A DNA stretch of 64,000 bases, from positions 61,791,361 to 61,855,360 of the forward strand of contig NW_023605194.1 of assembly GCF_014898055.3 (NCBI RefSeq), read 5' to 3'. Both the position numbers and the translations under genes were made by a program. Shown piece after piece: positions 12,200 through 24,369 of this stretch (positions are counted from its first letter, which is position 1; every line of letters starts with the position of its first letter). Source of the DNA: Talpa occidentalis. Lineage: Eukaryota; Chordata; Mammalia; Eulipotyphla; Talpidae. The notes under the pieces were generated by a model, which was given only the letters and a program-made list of their open reading frames with translations, did not search any database and was not told where the DNA came from.

Positions 12200-12703
12200 C
12201 CCAGGAGCCCCGCTTTCGCGCAAGCTTACCGGGCGGCTGGGGCTGTGTGCTGGTGCTGGGCTCCTCCTGGGGGGCGGGGCTCTCTTTACTGGCGCCTGGA
12301 GCTCACCTCCGCGGCGGATCCTGCAGGGTTCGCCTCAGCTCCCGTTCACGGGGTGTGGTGGCTGAAATAGTTCCTTTCCACTCACAGTCCCACTTGCTGC
12401 ATCCGTTTTTCTTGTTGGGCGTTTTGGTTTGTTGTTTCCCTCGTCTCTGCCGGTCGGAGAGTGCCGCCTCTGTGGGCGGGGGAGGGGAGCAGGGTTCTGC
12501 GCTTCCCTCCCTTCTCGTCCTCTTTTATGGCAACTTTCTTCTTCGGGCAGTTTGCTGGAGTCGTCCGTTTTTCTTCCGTGTCCCAGTTCTCACTGGGACC
12601 TGCCGCTTTTCCTCCCTATTAACTTTTTTTAATGGGAGATCTTACTCGCAGCGTCTCCTCGCCGCCATGTTGCTCCGCCCTATTCCATTTCATTAGAAGT
12701 TTT

Positions 12704-14801
12704 AAAAACTCCTTATGCAAAAGCTACCACAGATAACACTGTGGAAATGAAAAACAGTCTCCAGAGAAACAGCTCCAAAAATCCAAATAATATTTATCAA
12801 TACACTCCCTACTCAAAGCATCCTCAAAATATCTCAGGAATTTTTTGACACAACCTTCATTTTTTTTTTAGTTTTTGAGACATCTAAGAAAATTGTTCTT
12901 ATTACTTTCTAATCATTTTTATTTATGACTAAAAACCACTTTTCCCTTGCTTTGGTCATCTACTTTATTTATGTATCAATCAAGCCTCTGAAAGATTGTC
13001 TCCAAATACCAAAGGATGAAGACCTACCATCTCAAAGGGCAGGCATAAGAACAGTAGACTTGCAAGAGTGGACGAAGTACTGTAGATCAAAATGTCTGAG
13101 AAAGCAGCATCACCATAGCCAATCCTACATTAATTTAAAACATAAACTAAGCAAATTTTTAAAAACTACTAAGGTATATCAAAAACCAACAAATTATAAA
13201 AACACTCATTGAACACATACATAGTATCTCTAGCATTCAGCTTTGCTGAGAAATGCAAAAATGAAGTCACGTTCCCAGCTGTTAAAAATGTGTCATCTGA
13301 CAACAGCATAAACATGCATTATGATATGCTTATTCAGAATCCTTAATAAGGATTCTGGAGAGTGGAGAGATGTATATGAATTTGTGGTGTAATAGTGAGG
13401 TTACGTATTTTATTCAAATTTAGGAGAATGAAACTGGCAATCCTCAGTGGCTAGACATACTAAATTATATTCAATGTGAAAAATCCTGTTGAATGCTCCC
13501 ATGACTATTATGTCACAGAACAAGACAATTTTTGTCCTATGGTTGTAGCCCCATACTATTTCATCTCCTAAAACTTGATCCCAATATTCCAAGATAAAAA
13601 ATATTGCCCATATACATAAAAATATATTTGAAAAGCATCCAATTTGCTTATTTTTAATTTTTTCATAATACAAGGTACAAAAAGAGAAACCAAAAAAATT
13701 AGAGAGATAAACACAAGGGAGTAAAAAAAGGCATTGTAGGAGAGATCAATGTAAAGAGGTAAGAAATGTTATTCTAAAGTCAAGCTGGACAGTTAGTATT
13801 ATAGCTGACTTATGGGTACATATATAATATCAGTAACTGGTGTTGAAAGAACCTTAAACATCATTTATCTCAATCTTCTTATATCATAGCTAAGGAGACT
13901 GAAGCCCAGAAAAGGAAGTTTGATTCTTTTGTATATTCACAAATAGAACTCAGTTTTTTAACTCCTCCACATATAAAACATTATCAGGCCAACTAATAAG
14001 GAAAACTACTAATGTTAAACTTGGTGTTCAGCTTCACTTGCTTCACAATATCTTGAAACATTATTCCTCCTTCCATAAAATATCCACCACATACCCACCT
14101 AACCACAACAATTGCCAAATTTTTGTTTTTCGCTTGTTGGTATGTTTTGTTGTTGTTTTAGATATCTTTTTTTCAAATAAGCCTTACCCAAATTTCAGTG
14201 GTTATATTGCATAAGTAGAACTACTTTATAGAAATAAATATTACTCATGTTTATAAAACTTAAAAAAATCACTCATCAAAAACATTGCCATTTGCATTTC
14301 TTTAATGAAATTAAAGGGAACAGGTTAAGAGAAGGATTTTTTTCCCTTTGGTAACTAAGTTTTTTTTCTTCAACATAGTATAAGTAAGTAGTAAGAGATG
14401 AGAAGTTGAGATTCAAGTTAGTGAAAGTTAAGTCTTACTCTCTCCCAGTGACATATCTACCATATGTAATCAAGTATGCTGGAGATTTCATTATTCAATT
14501 AATTATTCATCCATTTCAGAAATGTTATCTGGGGTAGCAAAAGATGGTAGAAGTAGACATACTCTTGGAACTCAAGTTGAGTGGATGAAAGAGATTAATA
14601 CACTAACCATCATTTTAAAAAAACATTGAATCTTGATTTGAATAAGTCTTTTGCTTTTCTCCCCCAAAATCTAATGTGTTGATAACAAGTACAAGCTTGT
14701 TAACCAAGGTGTCTGTAAACAACAATGAAATATTTCTCACTCACCCACATTAACATTTTAGAATCACATTTTCTGACATCTATCTCCTATGAATTCATGA
14801 T
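12704..14801. other. intronic sequence; weak MIR-like patch
   Basis: No gene. A short patch at about 13850-13930 (CTTAAACATCATTTATCTCA, GGAGACTGAAGCCCAGAAA) looks like an old mammal-wide repeat. The rest is AT-rich and unassigned. Confidence 0.45.
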
Positions 14802-14819
14802 TAAATAATTTGCATTTTT

Positions 14820-15079
14820 TTCAAGATTTATTTTATTTATATAAGAGCCAGGGTACAGTCCGGATGTGCAGGAGGGCGAGAGGATTCACCAGAGAAAAAG
14901 TGGGGAACAGAACAGGCAGACTGACGAAATACACTGCTGAGGGGAGCAGCGGGTGAGACAGGAGAGGTCTGCTTGCCATGTGGGTTGCTCCGAGGCTGGC
15001 GGGGATTGAACCAGCACTGCAGAGGCTGTGGACAGCTTCACAGCGCTGTGCTCAAATGCCTGCACCACCAGGGAGGCCC
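14820..15079 (-). mobile_element. tRNA-derived SINE, intermediate type
   Basis: Minus-strand SINE: T-rich tail at 14815-14840 and head complement ending CACCAGGGAGGCCC at 15079. The imperfect target-site duplication TAAATAATTTGCATTTTT / TAAATAATTCACATTTTT is at 14802-14819 and 15080-15097, with two changes, showing age. Confidence 0.93.
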
Positions 15080-15097
15080 TAAATAATTCACATTTTT

Positions 15098-16020
15098 AAC
15101 AGTGATTTTACACACCTGCCTTTCATAGAATCATTTTAGATTGGAATCTAGATTGAAAAGGATCATGGAGATCGAGACTTGTGTGGTCTTATTTTACAGA
15201 GGAGGAAAATGACTTTCAGATAGGTTGACCTTTGCACTGGGGTAACTATTTAGAAGCTGCTATTGAGAAATCTACATAGAATTTTCATTATTTTAATTGA
15301 ATAGCTTGTTTAGTTTCTCTTTCTCCACAGAAAATACACACTTAAAAATTTCTCTTTCCCCAAACAGGAAATCTTGCCACATTTAGCTCAGAAGGGAGCC
15401 ACACGGGTCAGCTGTCCATCTTGTTGGTTATATCATCTCTTTGTGCCTAAAGTCCTCAGACTTCAAGGACCAAGTACAAAATAACAACAAAGAACTACTC
15501 TGCTGAAACATGCACAGATTTTCAAAGTTTATCACTTGTGATTAAAATGAAAATACAAAAAACACACCTTTTCTTAAAAACTAAAGGGATAAAATTTTAT
15601 CAAAAATTTAAAAGCATTTTCAGAAGTCTCAAGGAGGAAAGCACTGCCCCCACCACCCCCTTTAAAAGGAATCTCACTTTTAGTTGAAAAAGAAAAATCA
15701 ACTTTTACAGATGCCAAGATTCAAGAATTATTTGGAGGAACTTCAGTCTGTCCATGGACTAACAGTTACAGTTATTTATAAAAATGCATATCTCTGTACC
15801 TTATTTTGTTAATGACATCATCAGGATCCAGATTTTTGAGTATTTTGAGTTTGTTCTTAAGTGAAAATGTCTACTCCTTGTGACCATAACACACAATCAT
15901 TTTTTCAATAAATAAATAAATGAAGGTTTTTAGAATTAGAAGGGATTTGGGAGAGAAGGTGGGCTAGTAAAGAGAAGAAAGGCTTTTGAATCAGCATTTT
16001 GGTTCTTCTAGTAGGTAGTT
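15098..16020. other. intronic sequence, nothing recognised
   Basis: AT-rich, no gene, possibly an old relic around 15150-15260. Confidence 0.4.
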
Positions 16021-16024
16021 TCAT

Positions 16025-16170
16025 AGTTTTAAAATGTAACTTTATCTCCCTGGTCTTCCTTCAGATAGGGGAAAAAATAAAATACTGGGTTGCTTTAGGG
16101 ATTATTGAGAAGCTATACAAAACATGCAGCACATGATAGATTCTCATAAATTGGAGTTATTGCCACCTAT
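16025..16170 (-). repeat. MIR-like relic
   Basis: Reverse-complement MIR pattern (TTTATCTCCCTGGTCTTCCT ... CAGCACATGATAGATTCTCA ... AAATTGGAGTTATTG). Diverged. Confidence 0.55.
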
Positions 16171-16319
16171 TCTAGTTCTAAATTCCTATCTGGTTATGTG
16201 TTCGAAAAATGGAAATGAAAGGGAACTAAACTTAGCAATAAGTGCCAGACATATGACAAACATAAGTTAAATGCAAAGTGGTTTCTTTCATTATCACTCC
16301 TCACATGACAGCAATTTAC

Positions 16320-16485
16320 TAGGGTGCTTTCATACATTATCTTATTTAATCTCCCAAAATGCCCTGATGAGGTAGGAATTATCTTCTCAATTGAATAGAA
16401 AAAGAATCAGGGTATCATAAAGGTTAAGTAATATGACCCAAGGTTACAAAATTAACAAGCATCAGAGCCAGGACTAGTAAAAAGG
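16320..16485 (+). repeat. MIR relic
   Basis: Forward MIR: CATACATTATCTTATTTAAT, CTGATGAGGTAGGAATTATC, AAGGTTAAGTAATATGACCC, AAGGTTACAAAATTAACAAG and CAGAGCCAGGAC follow in the family order. Confidence 0.85.
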
Positions 16486-18390
16486 GCACAGGAAATAACC
16501 AAAGCTGCCCTAAAGTTTAACTATACAGAAAACAGTGAATCTCAAAAGCAACCGGAAGAGAAATGCAATAGACAATTCTTCCAACTCTGACCTTCTTAAG
16601 AACTTTGGGGGGGGGGGGCGGTCATTATGTAAACTCTGTGTCATTATGTAGAATCTGGGACAATTCCTGGAAGTCAGTGAGTACTCAATACATTTATGTG
16701 CCTTAAAATTAACTGGAATGCTACCGGCAATGTGGGCAATAAAGAATCACATTCTCTCAAAGCAAAGTCTTTGTGATAACAGCAAATATAAAAGGTAGAG
16801 GAACAGTGAGAACATTCATGCTCAAGAACAACAATCACAGATTAAAAATATCTTATATCTACCATTGCATCCACAGCCCCTCTCCCCACCATTGCATTAT
16901 TGAAGATTTCAAATACTGCAAGCAGTATTATCTTAAAATGTGAAAGATAATGATGAAGATACACACACACACAAATACACACCTGTATTTTGGGAATGGC
17001 TTAAAGTTCATTCTGTTGTATATATCACATAGAAAAAATCTGTATGAAAGAAAATTCTCTATGAAAGTTGTAAAAATGAACCAAAAGTTTGATTCTCTTT
17101 TATTCAAATAAAACCTATAATTTAAAGTCACGGCAAAATAAATTCACAATTAAGTTAGATGGACATGTGCAGCTTTATACAAATGAAACCTTATTTATAC
17201 AAGTGAAACCTCAGTAATTTGATAGCTTGCTCTTTTGTGGGGTGCGGATGGGAGTATTATGAAAACAAAGGAAACCTTGGTCTATTAGAACTTTCAAAGA
17301 AAATAACCTTTGGTCAAACCAAAATTCCCCACAAAAACAACCTATATGCAGTCACATTCAGTGACTAAACTGTATTTGTGCTTTCCTTAAGCAGCAGAGT
17401 TCATTCTGACAAGTTATCTACTAAAAATGTGCCTGTTCATTTTCTATATTCTGTTTGGCAAACAAAGCATGACATAGCAATAGAAAAGAAAAGCATAGTC
17501 CTGGGATACATTTGCAATCATTGCAGGGAAGTATTCTAAATTGTCTCAGGCCTGTGGCATTGGAACAGCATTTAAATACTGCCACATGCTGTTCATCTGT
17601 GTGCCCTGCAGTCTGTGAGTACCGGGCCAGGCCTCAATGGAAGAATGAATCACAGGCCAGACTTATTAACTCTTCCAAAGCACCAACTGGTCTTAAGGGA
17701 AGTACCACAATCTCGGGAATTAGTCATTCATTAAGAATTAGTAATTTCTAATTAAGATTCTAGGGAGCACACAATTGTAGTCAAGACAAAGCAGTCTTTA
17801 TGAGAACACTGTATAGAATGCATTGAATTCAGTGCTTTTGAATTTTTTACCATACAAATTTTATGATATTCTCTCTTTATCAGTGTTAATTTTGTGTGGT
17901 ACCACATAGAAACCATGTTTTCTACATATATTAGAGTATAGCTTTATATACACTAAAATAAGCATATACACTTCTTCTAAAAGTAATGTAACATCCATCT
18001 GTAATGTACTACAAGGTAGGAATCATGGTATATTGAGTCTGCCTTTTCTGTGACTGATAAGAGATGCTGAGAAAATGTTTGCCGAATAAATAAATGGATG
18101 AATGAATGATTAAGCATAGTCCAAAATTTCAGAAATTCCCAAGCTACCATACCCTCAAAAAACTACCATTTGCTTCTAGTTTCCTTTTTTATGAATATAA
18201 CTCAAAACTTGTCGCCACTTTTTGTACCTTCCTCACAATTCAGCAACATCATCAACTCAAATAGAAACACTAAAAATCCTTGTTGATTTTAGTTACTTTA
18301 AGCAGAAAGTGGGACCAGGATGTGCTATTCTATGTTCTTAGCTGAAGTCCTTAACTTTAACAAGAATAAAACATTGCAATGAAATGTCTT
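16486..18390. other. intronic sequence with short low-complexity runs
   Basis: No gene or named repeat. It includes a pure G run at about 16608-16618 and a short AC run at about 16961-16982. The open frame at 17512-17751 has no family resemblance I can see. Confidence 0.45.
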
Positions 18391-18444
18391 AATTTTAGGT
18401 AGCATGTAGCATAAACTAATTTTAGGTAGCTTGTAGCATAAACT
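18391..18444 (+). repeat. 27-bp tandem duplication
   Basis: The unit beginning AATTTTAGGTAGC and ending TGTAGCATAAACT occurs at 18391-18417 and 18418-18444 with one difference (A/T at unit position 14). Confidence 0.93.
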
Positions 18445-18549
18445 CAGTATCAACTCACTTTATTCATTAATTCAGATACTTAAAATATTAAATGTAGCTA
18501 GAGAGATCAAGTGCTAAAGGGAAAAAATATTGACTGGTCTCACTTTAAA

Positions 18550-20620
18550 CTCATAATTACTAACTTTAAGGGGGTCTTACTGCTGTCTAGCTATTCTATA
18601 TATTATATTCAATACAACACTGCCTCCATGACTCTATCACTGCTCTTTGCTCCTCTTAAACCTTCAAAACATATTTCCCACTCCTCAGTCTCAGCTGATA
18701 ATCTTGTTCCTGACAGCTTTGCTTCACTGAGAAAACAAGTCAATTAGAAGGGGGCTTTCTCAGGTTCTCATCTGCATAGGTATCACCCTCTCTCTGCCTG
18801 CATGTCCTCTGCCCGCCCTCTGTTATACTGGGGAACTGTCTGGGTCTCCTCTAAAGCCCCATTTTCTACTTACCACTGAGGAACATGACTCCTCTAACTG
18901 TCCAATCTTCTTCCACATCATCAATCTCCCCCATCCCACTAGATGCTTCCATTAGTGTACAAACATATTATACCCCACTTTAAAATACAAAACAATAAAA
19001 ACATGGTCAGCCTCCTTCTCTAGCTCCCAGTCCAATTCTTTGCCTTCCACTTCACATAAAAACTCCTCTGAAGAATTGTCTAAACCATGCCATTCTCAAT
19101 AGGGTTATCACCCTAGAAAGAAAGAAAAAAATATATGACTTGTAGGGCAAAAGAATTCTTACTCCTTTTATGTATGAAACATATATACATAAGATATATA
19201 ACAAATATAAAGTATATCTTTGATATGAGAATCTACTCAGGGTGAGGGGAAGAACACTTAGGGGAAAAATATCTAAATAATCCTCAGAAAGGTGATAATG
19301 AGAAAAAAGATTGAGAAAAACTGGTTTAACTCCGCTATCTCAAAGCCCTCTCCTCCCATTTTTTTTCTGAGACATTTCAGTTTTTCATGCCCAACACCTC
19401 TGTAGAAACCACTATTGTCAATGTTACCTATGCCCTCCATATTACTAAATCCAATAGCAACTCACATGAAACTACAGGAAGTATTTGGCATAGCTGATCA
19501 TTTCCTCTTTCTTGGAATACTTTCAAAGCATCACTAAAACTTCATTTCCTCCCTTACTATCTGAATCTTTGATATCAGGATTCTTCTACATTTGGACAGT
19601 AGCCACTTTTCAATAGACCACCACTGCTGCTATAGTCCATGCTACTTTATTTCGTTACCTGCAATTTTATATTTTCAGTGCATCTATCAGCTCAGTCCTC
19701 TTACAACCTAACTTCCACACAATGGCACAAAAGCTCCTCCTGAAATCTAAGCCATATCGTGCCATCCCTTCAATGGATTTCCATCTCACACTAAGTAAAA
19801 CCCAATGCTTTGTCATAGCCCACAGAGTTCTACATAACTGGACCTGCTTCCTTTCTGCTCTGATCTCCTAACATCGCCCTCTTTATGCACTGCATGCCAG
19901 GAACTTTGATCTCTTTGTAAAACTGTTTATTCCTTGGGGCCTTTCTACTTGTTGCTACTTCTGCTTTGATATCCCTTCAGATAGTCTCATGGCTCACACT
20001 TTCAGTTCTTTCAGACCACTGCAGCTCAAAAATCACCTGGTCATTTTTGCACATGTATGCATTTTCATCTTGGTTATAGTCCCCCAAAATGAAAAATGAT
20101 GTAAAAAATATATAAAATTAAAAAAATAATAATCAAATCAACAAGCAACTATAAACCAGAGACACAATATGGGGAGGGGGGAGAAGGGAGTAGGATCAAA
20201 ACAAGGAGGGTGGGAATTGTATGGGGACTATAACCAAGATGAAAATGCATACATTGTGCAAAAATGAAAAATGATGTAAAAAATATATAAAATAAAAAAA
20301 AATTTTAAAAAGAAGTAAAAATAAAAAATTACCTGGTCATACCATCAACACTAAATGCAGAAGTATCGTCACTTTTTATTTCTCCATCTTGCTTTATTTT
20401 CTTTCCCAGCACTTATTATCATCGCATGAAAATATTTACTTATTTCTCTTTCTCACATTGGAATAGAGTATCATCGAATATTCTGCCTCCTATCACTGGA
20501 ATAAAAAAGATCCTTGAAGCTTGTATTGTTTGGTTCACTGTGGGACTCAGGATGTCTAAAAAAATTTCTAGTACATAGTATGATCACAAATGCATATAAT
20601 GAAAAATGCATAATGAAAAA
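18550..20620 (+). repeat. long L2 (LINE-2) relic
   Basis: A continuous L2 3' portion in sense orientation. The 3' part carries the familiar series: AAATCTAAGCCATATCGTGC, TGGATTTCCATCTCACACT, CACAGAGTTCTACATAACTG, TGATATCCCTTCAGATAGTC, CAGCACTTATTATCATCGC. The 5' part around 18600-19560 (AGCTGATAATCTTGTTCC, TGGCATAGCTGATCATTTCC) fits the end of the L2 reverse-transcriptase region. At about 2 kb it is unusually long for an L2 relic. It is split at 20045-20323 by an L1 insertion. Confidence 0.8.
20045..20323 (+). mobile_element. tiny twin-primed L1 3'-UTR insertion (L1-E)
   Basis: Only L1 3'UTR and tail are present. The left 40 bases (TTTTGCACATGTATGCATTT...) are the reverse complement of 20220-20265, followed by the sense 3'UTR with its G-rich tract and a poly(A)-like end. 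The 17-bp target-site duplication AAAAATCACCTGGTCAT is at 20028-20044, with one change (AAAAATTACCTGGTCAT) at 20324-20340. Inverted 5' end plus target duplication is the signature of twin priming. Confidence 0.9.
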
Positions 20621-21900
20621 AAGAATTCAATCTGAATAAATGATTACAATTACCCTTTAAAAAATAAAACTGAATTTTCTTATCTCTGCTTGGAGTAAAA
20701 TCTCATAATCTTGTATGCCTTTGGCAAGTAAAACTATAAGAAGACTCCCTCCCCCAAAAATCTAGCATTTCAATAGCTTCCTTAAAATAATAGAGACTTC
20801 TGCACCAGTAAACAAAAACTGTTCTGTGTCAGTTACTCCATTAATTTTTAGATTCTCTCATTCTTTCATTGAAACAAAAATTCAAGAAAATGTCCAATTC
20901 TGAAAATAGGGCTTCAGAAGAATGTTAGTCAGAATGTCCAGTCACCATTTAGCCATATTTCATAAATCTAACGCAATCAAACACAAAACTTCTCATATGA
21001 GATAAATTTGTGAAAAATAAAACCCAGTGCCAAATGCTGGTATCCCTTTATCCTTCCCTTTCTGTCTTTTAAACTTTATGTTTAAAATTCCCTGCTTTAA
21101 AATTAGCATTTGGTTGTGGTAATACTTTCTTACTTGGGTTTAGAACATTTTACTTGAATCTTTAGAGATTTTTGCCAAAGAATTTGAAATCTTAGTTCTC
21201 AATTTTCTTCTCTCTTTAAAACATCTCTGCCAGCTCAGATGGGAAGAAGTTTAATTCAATTCAGTTGGTGACTCACTTGGTGATAATGACGCAATTCAAT
21301 AAATTACAGCTCTCTGCTCTTTCATCTCACCCCATCTCTAGTTTTGACATTTCTTTTTAAAGCCTTTCTGTTATCGAAGAACTTTGAATGAAAAATAGAG
21401 TTCCAAGTTCTGAGGGAAATACACAGTCAATAAGACAGCATTAAGAAGGATCTTTTCTTCTATTAGGGTAGCAACCTGGTGGCTTAGTTTCAGCATCACA
21501 CATCTGTTGACAGTATGTGTACAAGAACAAAAAGGTCAAAATATTCACATCATTGAAGCTTTATATCAAACATGGAACAATTACACACATTTGTGTTAGG
21601 AAAAGAGGCAAAAAGGTACACTGCCTGCAATATTGTGATTTATAAAAATATACCTTTGGTCATTCAGAGGACAAAAATAGATTATATATATACATATTTG
21701 GTTTTCATCCACAGTTCCTGACTCACAGCTTCCAAAATCCTTGGAATTTGCTAAGGTTTGTGAGTGATAAAGGTGCCTCTTGTTATGAGAATGAAATTAT
21801 TTTGGGGGAAACACCTAAAGACAGGGAATGGTTGACAGTATAGCCAACAAAGTGATTAAAGAAATGGAATTTCTATTCTCACCCCCACAACCTCCAGGGA
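20621..21900. other. intronic sequence, nothing recognised
   Basis: AT-rich, no gene or named repeat. Confidence 0.4.
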
Positions 21901-21904
21901 GGGG

Positions 21905-22440
21905 AGAGGGGCTACAAGTTTAATTTAATGGCCAGCAGTCAACTATTTAACAATCATGCCTATATAATGAAACCTCCGTAATGACCCAAAAGAAGAGATT
22001 TTGGTGAACATGTGGAGCGCTGGGGAGAATGGCACACCTAGAGAGCATGGAAGCTTCACACTCTCCCACATCTTGCCCTGTGCATCTTTTCCAATTGGTT
22101 GTTCCTGAATGATATCCTTTGTAATACACTGGAGATCTAGCGAATAAACAGATTTCCTGAGTTCTATGAGTTGCACTAGCAAATTAATCAAACCTGAAGA
22201 GGGGAACATGGGAACCTCTGATTTATAGCCAGTTGGTCAAAAGCACAGGTAGCAGCCTGGGCTCGTGATTGACTTCTGAAGAGGAAGGCAGTCTTGGGAC
22301 ACAGAGCCCTTTACCTATGTAACTTGATATTATCTCCAGGGATGCGGTGTCAGAATTGAGCTGAATTCTCAGACACCAGTTGGTGGTTGGTGTCAGGAAG
22401 CCTCCATACATACTCATACTGGAATTGGTTTTGGGACTCT
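21905..22440 (+). repeat. ancient interspersed repeat, possibly LTR-type
   Basis: The order TATAATGAAACCTCCGTAAT, GAGAGCATGGAAGCTTCACA, CTTTTCCAATTGGTTGTTCC, TATCCTTTGTAATA, GCACTAGCAAATTAATCAAA, ATTTATAGCCAGTTGGTCA, GATATTATCTCCAGGGATG and TGTCAGAATTGAGCTGAATT is that of a common mammal-wide repeat that I recognise without being sure of its name. No open frame of note. Confidence 0.65.
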
Positions 22441-22489
22441 CTTAAACATTGCCCCAATTACAAGAGCTTGAAAAAGATATGGATTCTAT

Positions 22490-22650
22490 AAATGACCTTT
22501 CCACTCCAAAGTTATATAACCTCAGACAACTTAATTTCTCTGAGTCTCACTTTCTTCTTCTATAAAATGGGGATAATAACACTTCTCATAAGGTAGATGT
22601 GAAGAGTTAATGATATAATGTAGGCAAAATGCTTAATATAAAAGTATGCA
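22490..22650 (-). repeat. MIR relic
   Basis: Reverse-complement MIR with the typical TCTCTGAGTCTCACTTTCTT, CTATAAAATGGGGATAATAA and GTGAAGAGTTAATGATATAA order. Confidence 0.85.
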
Positions 22651-23764
22651 CAAAATAGTATTTGATGTTGGTTATCATCATCTTCTCTTTATCCCTCATA
22701 TTTTTTCCAGCAAAAATAATTAGTTCCCCAAAAAGATACTTAAGTAAGGAAAAGCTTTTTGTCCTGCCAGGAACTGGAGTGGGTAGAAAGCACAAGTAAT
22801 AGTAGTGGCAGATCACACTAAATTCCCAGGGGATAGGAGTGTCTACTGTTTCTACCAACTCCTGAGTTTCTGGAGGGTGGCACAGAGACAAAGTGTTTTG
22901 CCAGTCAAGCACTTAGAATGAAAATGGAAGATTAAGTAGAACACTCAGTCCCTACTACTTTGCAAGTAATAATACATATTTTTAAAGTAGATGAGATATA
23001 AAAGGTAAAGCTCAAGACATAACAAAAGGAATTTAATAATAATAATTTGTTTTTCTAAAATTGAGATCTCAGTTAACAAGTTTGCAGGCAGCCTACCAGA
23101 GTAGCTAATATCTGAATAACTTTCAAAACTGAATTATTTTCCCTTCTATGGAGACATTCTGTTGGAAAAAGCAAAGAAGCATGTTATTGATGAATAAAGG
23201 ACTTTTGTTTCCTCTGCTTTTAATCAAAATCATTTCAGCAAAATGTCAAGGAGAAATGAAGAATTTAAACTTCTTTCATTAAAAATAATTGGTTCTCATT
23301 TTTCCATTAAGGATGATAGAAGATTCTAGAATTTGTAAGAGGGAGGTTGAAGGTATTCATTATGAGCAACATTTTATCATATCCTATACTGCATAGTAAA
23401 TTCAGCGATTGCCATAGTTTACTGAAGTCTAAGTATCCATTTAAGAAGAGCCTTTGAATAACATTTCTCCAAGTCTTGCAAAAGTTTTCTTCTTCCAATT
23501 CACTTAGGTAAAGATACTTGCCATCTCACCGTATCCAGCCACATTTTAAAAGATAGACTGAGTACTTCTGATGAACCTTGTTTGTTGGCTCAATAGATGC
23601 TCACATTCAAGGCTTACTACAATCTGCCCTCAATGCACAATTCTAGTTATTCCCCAAATTTTCCCACAAAAAGACCAAATATAAAATAAAAATTTCTATT
23701 TCCCACTTTTTGCTAAGACCGCTTTTCCTCTCCAAAGCATTTTTCTTGACCTGTCTTTCAAGAT
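22651..23764. other. intronic sequence, nothing recognised
   Basis: No gene or named repeat. Confidence 0.4.
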
Positions 23765-23960
23765 GTGTTTTAGATCATTTCATTCTTTCATTCATAAATA
23801 GAGATTGGCACCATGTATATTAAGCACTTATAAGGAAATCCTGGGAAAAAAGGACTAGGTAAGTCAGAGCAAGTTCCTGTCTTTGTATACTTTATATTCT
23901 ACCAGGAAAAATAAACATGACACAATGGTCTCAGCATTTAGTTAATTACAACTGTGGTAA
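23765..23960 (+). repeat. L2 3'-end relic
   Basis: Looks like the L2 tail: TTCATTCTTTCATTCATAAA, ATTAAGCACTTATAAG, GTATACTTTATATTCTACCA and AACATGACACAATGG in the family order. Diverged. Confidence 0.6.
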
Positions 23961-24098
23961 GTGTTAAAAATATGAGGCATAGGAAACTAGCATAATATGT
24001 AATGGGAGGAATGGCCTGGTCTTTGGGGTGGGAAAGACATTCTTGAGGAAGCAGTTTTGAGCAAAGTTTAAAGAATGGGGCAGAAAGAGGTCAACAAG

Positions 24099-24369
24099 GA
24101 GGGCCTCCCTGGTGGCACAAGGGGTTAAGAAGCAACCTATGAAGGTATCTGCAGCCACTGCAACATGATTTCGATCCCCGGTCAGGGAGCTGACCCATAT
24201 GGCACAGCAGACCTCTCCTGACTCACCTACTGCTCCCCTCAGCAGTGTATTTCAGTCAGTCTGCCTGTTCTGTTCCCCACTCTGTCTCTGGTGAATCCTC
24301 TCACTCCCCACACCTGTGGCCTGTACCCCAGTTCTTATATGCATAAATAAATAAATCTTTAAAAAAAAA
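24099..24369 (+). mobile_element. tRNA-derived SINE, older type
   Basis: Full-length: GGCCTCCCTGGTGGCACAAG start, A box, B-box region TTTCGATCCCCGG, ATAAATAAATAAATCTTT tail. Perfect 17-bp target-site duplication AGAAAGAGGTCAACAAG at 24082-24098 and 24370-24386. Confidence 0.96.

Larger units (their letters stand above)
5984..12685 (-). mobile_element. full-length LINE-1 (L1-A), inactive
   Basis: An approximately 6.7-kb L1 on the minus strand. The poly(A) tail reads as the T run at about 5980-6001. Then come a C-rich (G-rich on the element strand) 3'UTR, an ORF2 remnant, an ORF1 remnant and a GC-rich 5'UTR ending near 12685. An exact 18-bp target-site duplication, CATTTCATTAGAAGTTTT, flanks it at 5966-5983 and 12686-12703 and proves insertion as one unit. 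Both reading frames are broken by frameshifts, so it cannot retrotranspose by itself. A perfect duplication but broken ORFs suggests moderate age, or a defective copy mobilised in trans. Confidence 0.97.
11130..12685 (-). promoter_or_regulatory. L1-A 5'UTR / internal promoter
   Basis: About 1.55 kb of GC-rich, CpG-containing sequence between ORF1 and the 5' target-site duplication. L1 5'UTRs carry an internal RNA polymerase II promoter. The 5' end reads GGGCGGAGCAACATGGCGGC on the minus strand, and CAACATGGCGGC is a YY1-type core near the very start, as in other L1 promoters. Two tandem arrays lie inside it (listed separately). Confidence 0.85.

Noticed and set aside
11619..12365. A 248-codon open frame on the plus strand, repetitive protein
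   Set aside because: It is antisense through the tandem monomers of the L1-A 5'UTR; the 135-bp period keeps any frame open. No start context or family.
17512..17751. 79-codon open frame
   Set aside because: No recognisable domain, no splice-consistent context; expected by chance in 64 kb.
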